Source: Kiritimatiellales bacterium | Lineage (GTDB): Bacteria; Verrucomicrobiota; Kiritimatiellia; Kiritimatiellales; Pontiellaceae | Assembly: GCA_021734595.1 (NCBI GenBank) | Contig: JAIPIO010000009.1 | Coordinates: forward strand, 1 to 26,116 | Length of the DNA: 26,116 bases | Reading direction: 5' to 3' | Shown here: positions 22,434-26,116 of the stretch, in pieces | Position numbering within the stretch: the first letter of the stretch is position 1 | Layout of the letters: each line of letters opens with the position of its first letter | Program-made: the position numbers and the translations under genes | The notes under the pieces: model-generated | Database searches by the model: none | What the model was told of the DNA's origin: nothing | Seen by the model: the letters and a program-made list of their open reading frames with translations, nothing else

Positions 22434-24761
22434 TTACATGCTTTGTTGTTCGGTACGCTCCAGTATTTCCTGCTGCATGAAGGGCGAAAGCAACGCAAAC
22501 GGGGCGCTATAGCCGCCTATGCGCACCATAATATCGAGGTGGTTCATTGGATCTTTGATGGCTGCGCGGAGTATTTCTGCATCCACCACGCTGAAATGAA
22601 GCCCCATGCCGCCCTGTTTAAAGAAGGCTGAGATGAGGGCGCTCACGTTGGACGTCCCAAACCTGTTGCCGGGGCCACTGTAAGGTAGCCGCACGTGGGT
22701 GAGCGCCCCTCCGGGCTGATTTTCCCATTTCAATTTCGACACCGAGTTAAGCATGGCTGTCGGGCCATTCCGGTCGGTGCCGTTGGATGGTCCGTAACTT
22801 ACGGAAAACGACTTTCCCGCCTTCCTGCCATCGGGGGTGGCCCCGGTACGTTCGCCCGATTTCCAGGCGCTGGAAATTCCTGAACCCATGATGTACGAAC
22901 CACCGGCGTAGGTTTTGAGGTTGAGTTCGGCAATGACCGAATGGTTCAAATCGGCAATTTCAACGGCAAAATCATCTATTTCGTCTATATCGTTCCCGAA
23001 TTTTGGAACCCGGTTGATACAGTAGGCCTGCAGCGGTTCGTACCCGACAAAGTTGTTATCAAGCGCCTGTTTCAGTTCTTTCAGGGTGAACACCTTTTCG
23101 TCGAACACCGCTTTCTTGATCACATACAACGAATTGGCCGCCGTGATGCACCCCCCTTCGCTCAGGCTCACCAGATTGTATTTCACGCCACCTTCGGTGA
23201 TGTCTTTTCCCTGGCGGATGCAATCTTCAAACAACAACGAGGCAAAGGGATGGGGGGTGTAGGCCGCATTTCTGCGGTCTCTTTCGGTAATCTTCAACAA
23301 TTGTTTGCGCATGCTCTTTTTCAATTCCTCGCGATAAGCCATCAGCACTTCATTGAATCCGGCAAAGCCGGTCTGCTTATCCAGCACATTCAGCAGACAT
23401 TTGGGATTATTGATCACTCCGGCACGGGCTGCGCCAAACACTTTCCCGGCAATGGCAATTTCCTCGCACCCGGCAATGGCGTAGTTTTGTGCCTCTTCCG
23501 GCGGTATCCCAAGTTTTGTAAAGGCGGCCACATTGGTCGGGTCGCCAAACAGGGCCGGCCGACCACTTCCGGCAAGGATCACTTCAGAAGCCAAATCGAG
23601 CAGTTTGGCGGGGGAGCCCTCGTGCCAGCGCATCGAAAGGCTGGGTTGGGCCTCTTTTATTTTTTTCTGCGTTTCGAGGCACAAGTATGATATTTCGTTG
23701 GAAGCATCATTCCCTTTTTCATCCACCCCGCCAATCATCAGGTTTTGGTAGTTGATGATGTCGATATCCACCCTCACTTCGTTGAATTTGATACAAAGGC
23801 ATGTCATCAATTCTTCGGTTTGTTCGCGGGTGAGGCTGCCGCTTGCCATATCTATTTGGTAGAACGGGTGCATGTACTGGTCGAACCGCCCTGGCGAGAT
23901 GGACCATTCGCACGAATTAATGTGGATGAGCACGTGTGTCATCCAGAATGACTGCAAGGCTTCGTAAAACGAACCGGCGGGTTGAGCCGGGCATTTCCGG
24001 TTGATTTCGGCAATGCGCAATAGTTCGGCTTTTTGTGTTGCGTCTTTTTCGTCTCGGGCCATTTCTTCTGCAAGCTGGACGTGCCGTTCGGCGTAGCGGA
24101 TGGCCGCCTGTGCCGCAATGGTGGCGGCTTCAAAGAAATCGGCTTTCTCCTGGACCAAAGACCCGTTGGCCTGATGTTTGGCCCTGCTTTTCTCGATTTC
24201 CCGGATTATTCCGGCAAAACCGAGTTTCAGCACTTTTTCGTAATCGGCAACGTAGTGGCCCACCGTGTCTCCCATTGGCTTGTCTTTCCAATATTCGGCA
24301 ACTTCCGCCGGAATGACGCAATCCACATCGATGGCATGGCCAAATATTGCCCTGGTCAGCTTTATGGGTTGCCCGGGGATGTAATCCTTCCATCGGTCGA
24401 ACGTAGCGGGTGAGAACCACCCTACGCGCGGCTTTGCGGCGATATTGCCAACAATAAGTTCGCCCTTATCAATATCAATGGGGATTTTATCAACCACATC
24501 GTAAAATGCTTTCGCACGGCGGATGATCAACGGCTGCCCTTCCGACTGCTTCATCGAGCGAGTCATGGCCAGGGCGTGATTCATGCTGATTTCGGCCGGC
24601 GGCATCCCTTGGATACGTTGGTGCAGATAGCCCAACCGTTCGTTAAGTTCTGGTTTTGATAAGACAGAAACTTCAGGAATAGTATTGGCCATAAGATAGC
24701 CAGACCAGGCCGTTCCTGCCGTTGCCACACCGGCTGTTTTTATAAATTTTCTTCGTTCCAT
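22434..24761 (-). CDS. Glycyl-radical enzyme (pyruvate formate-lyase/diol-dehydratase superfamily) with apparent Tat signal
   Basis: The 775-residue product has the glycyl-radical enzyme layout: a PFL-like barrel, the active-site cysteine C432 in AGCEEIAIAG, and the radical glycine G750 in RIGGYSAPF near the C-terminus. These enzymes carry out radical chemistry such as C-C cleavage, dehydration or decarboxylation without oxygen, after activation by a radical-SAM enzyme. No activase is in this window. The substrate cannot be told; GCEE and GGY rather than the canonical forms suggest an uncharacterised branch. The N-terminus MERRKFIKTAGVATAGTAW looks like a twin-arginine signal, odd for a normally cytoplasmic family. 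The gene is visibly more AT-rich than its neighbours and lacks a Shine-Dalgarno sequence, as in Bacteroidota, which suggests transfer. It lies between leuS copy C and the resident leuS, 63 bp after the latter's stop. Confidence 0.88.
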   Translation of the reverse strand: MERRKFIKTAGVATAGTAWSGYLMANTIPEVSVLSKPELNERLGYLHQRIQGMPPAEISMNHALAMTRSMKQSEGQPLIIRRAKAFYDVVDKIPIDIDKGELIVGNIAAKPRVGWFSPATFDRWKDYIPGQPIKLTRAIFGHAIDVDCVIPAEVAEYWKDKPMGDTVGHYVADYEKVLKLGFAGIIREIEKSRAKHQANGSLVQEKADFFEAATIAAQAAIRYAERHVQLAEEMARDEKDATQKAELLRIAEINRKCPAQPAGSFYEALQSFWMTHVLIHINSCEWSISPGRFDQYMHPFYQIDMASGSLTREQTEELMTCLCIKFNEVRVDIDIINYQNLMIGGVDEKGNDASNEISYLCLETQKKIKEAQPSLSMRWHEGSPAKLLDLASEVILAGSGRPALFGDPTNVAAFTKLGIPPEEAQNYAIAGCEEIAIAGKVFGAARAGVINNPKCLLNVLDKQTGFAGFNEVLMAYREELKKSMRKQLLKITERDRRNAAYTPHPFASLLFEDCIRQGKDITEGGVKYNLVSLSEGGCITAANSLYVIKKAVFDEKVFTLKELKQALDNNFVGYEPLQAYCINRVPKFGNDIDEIDDFAVEIADLNHSVIAELNLKTYAGGSYIMGSGISSAWKSGERTGATPDGRKAGKSFSVSYGPSNGTDRNGPTAMLNSVSKLKWENQPGGALTHVRLPYSGPGNRFGTSNVSALISAFFKQGGMGLHFSVVDAEILRAAIKDPMNHLDIMVRIGGYSAPFALLSPFMQQEILERTEQQSM

Positions 24762-24824
24762 TGGTTAACATGTTTTTTCGTTTCGGACAACCTTACGCAA
24801 CGAAGCAGGATGCCTCGTCTGCAT

Positions 24825-26116
24825 TCACGACACGGCAATATTCACGAGACGACCTGGAACCACGATGATTTTTCTAACGGTTTTGCCTTCGAGCCATTGC
24901 TGGACTTTTTCGGCGGCGAGGGCGGCGGCTTCGATTTCTTCCTTCGTTGCCGAAGACGGGACTTTGATCTGGTCGCGCAGCTTGCCGTTGACCTGCACAA
25001 CCATGTCGATTTCGTCGCGCTGGAGGGCTTCTTCGTTCACGGCGGGCCAGTCGGCGTTCATGATGCCGGGCTCATGGCCGAGTTCGATCCATAGCTCTTC
25101 GGCAATGTGCGGCGCGAAGGGCGAAATGAGCAGGACGACGTTTTGGATGGCGTCGCGGAAGACGATCTTGGCGGATTCGGAAGATTCATCCGAAATCTTG
25201 AGGGCGTCGATGGCATTCATCAGTTCCATGATCGCGGCGATGGCGGTGTTGAAGGTGAAGGCGCCGTCGAGCCCGCGGGTGATCTGAGGATGGTCTCGTT
25301 GGTCTTGCGATACAGATCGCGCTCGGCGTCGGCCATGGTTCCAATGTCTGGCCAACGTGAGTCGCGTTCCGCGTCAACGTGGTCACGCGAAACTTTTCCC
25401 TTCGGTTCTTCCAAGGTCTGGAAGTTTTCGGAAACGCGCCGCCAAATGCGCTTGAGGAAGCGAGATGCGCCTTCCACACCGGTATCCTGCCACTCAGCCT
25501 CTTTTTCGGGCGGACCGATAAAGAGCGTGTAGAGGCGGACGGTGTCCGCGCCGTATTCGCGCAGCAGCTCGTCGGGGCTGACCACGTTGCCTTTGGATTT
25601 GGACATCTTGTACAGGTTTCCGTCGGACCCCTTCTTGCAGATCATGCCCTGCGTGAAGAGCTGGGCGAACGGTTCGTCGAAGTCGATCAGGCCGAGATCC
25701 TTGATGGCCTTGGTGAAGAAGCGGGCGTAGAGCAGATGCAGGATGGCGTGCTCTATCCCGCCGATATACTGGTCGACCGGCATCCACTTGTTGGAAATCG
25801 CCGTATCAATCGCCTGCACGGAATCCCGTGCGCTGAGATAGCGCAGGAAATACCACGAGGAGTCGACGAAGGTGTCCATGGTGTCGGACTCGCGCGTTGC
25901 GGGTTTTCCACACTTGGGACATGCGCAGTTCATGAAGGTGGCGGAACCTTTGAGCGGCGACTCGCCTTCAGCGGTAAACTTGACATCGGTCGGCAGCAGG
26001 ATCGGGAGGTTTTCCTCCTTTTCGGGAACGACGCCGCAGGAGTCGCAATAGACCATCGGGATCGGCGCGCCCCAGTAGCGCTGGCGGGAGATCAGCCAGT
26101 CGCGCAGGCGGAAGTT
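24825..26116 (-). pseudogene. leuS: Leucine-tRNA ligase, 3' part, with a one-base frameshift
   Basis: The C-terminal half of LeuRS enters from the right edge (RLRDWLISRQRYWGAPIP) and continues through zinc-type cysteines (CDSCG, CPKCGK), TFVDSSWYFLRY and the KMSKSKGN signature (about 25590-25613), which binds ATP. At about 25286 one base is missing: RKTNETIL goes out of frame, and ITRGLDGAFTFNTAIAAIME continues in the next frame to the TGA at 24825-24827. An added base would restore ETILQITRGLDG. LeuRS is essential, so this is either a sequencing error or a dead copy with another leuS elsewhere. The last ~64 bp (VRKIIVVPGRLVNIAVS) use different codons from copies A-C while encoding almost the same protein. 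Confidence 0.9.

Noticed and set aside
1..26116. CRISPR arrays, tRNA or rRNA genes
   Set aside because: I saw no regularly spaced direct repeats and no tRNA cloverleaf or rRNA sequence. The leuS repeats are protein-gene fragments, not tRNA-Leu.

Overview
The window looks like a chromosomal segment of a polysaccharide-degrading bacterium of the PVC group, most likely Kiritimatiellota or Verrucomicrobiota. This is inferred from many secreted carbohydrate-active enzymes, a formylglycine sulfatase fused to DUF1566 (Lcl) domains, and signal peptides of the type LTALLLAPLAALHAA. I could run no searches. The lineage is an inference and no species is named.

Layout. Positions 1-5471 hold mostly housekeeping genes: a secreted protein of unknown function, ycaO (ribosomal protein S12 modification), a membrane/TPR-like protein, and rlmA (23S rRNA methyltransferase). 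From 5572 to 15357 comes an accessory block: a sialidase-like protein, a GH43 enzyme, an OsmC-like protein, wrecks of a DEAD-box helicase and of a beta-propeller gene, a 947-residue DUF1566/EF-hand/sulfatase fusion, and a DUF5010 (GH99-like) protein. A C_GCAxxG-type redox protein follows on the minus strand. From 16016 to 21669 a tight four-gene minus-strand operon encodes a GH32-like enzyme, a CBM-plus-beta-helix enzyme, an esterase-like alpha/beta hydrolase and a second beta-helix protein. An AT-richer gene for a glycyl-radical enzyme with an apparent Tat signal follows, then leuS, which runs off the right end and carries a one-base frameshift.

Two repeated structures cut across this layout. 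First, the 3' end of leuS occurs four times, always on the minus strand (5572-5660, 15817-15908, 22063-22419, and the resident gene at 24825). Two copies share one internal breakpoint exactly, and the resident gene has a last ~64 bp that is heavily recoded but almost synonymous. This resembles repeated insertion or recombination at the end of leuS. Second, a promoter-plus-leader module (TTGACA, exactly 17 bp, TAnAnC, then a similar leader starting ATGA) stands before four secreted-enzyme genes or operons in both orientations. Three of the four are preceded by remnants of the 3' end of an IS91-family transposase, two with a perfect TGTCCGGACA palindrome 14-15 bp upstream of the -35 box.

Functionally, the secreted enzymes would remove sulfate, acyl and sugar groups from complex extracellular glycans. 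The shared promoter/leader module may place the sialidase, GH43, DUF5010 and GH32 units under common control. The many truncated genes and mobile-element scars suggest a region repeatedly rebuilt by insertion and deletion.
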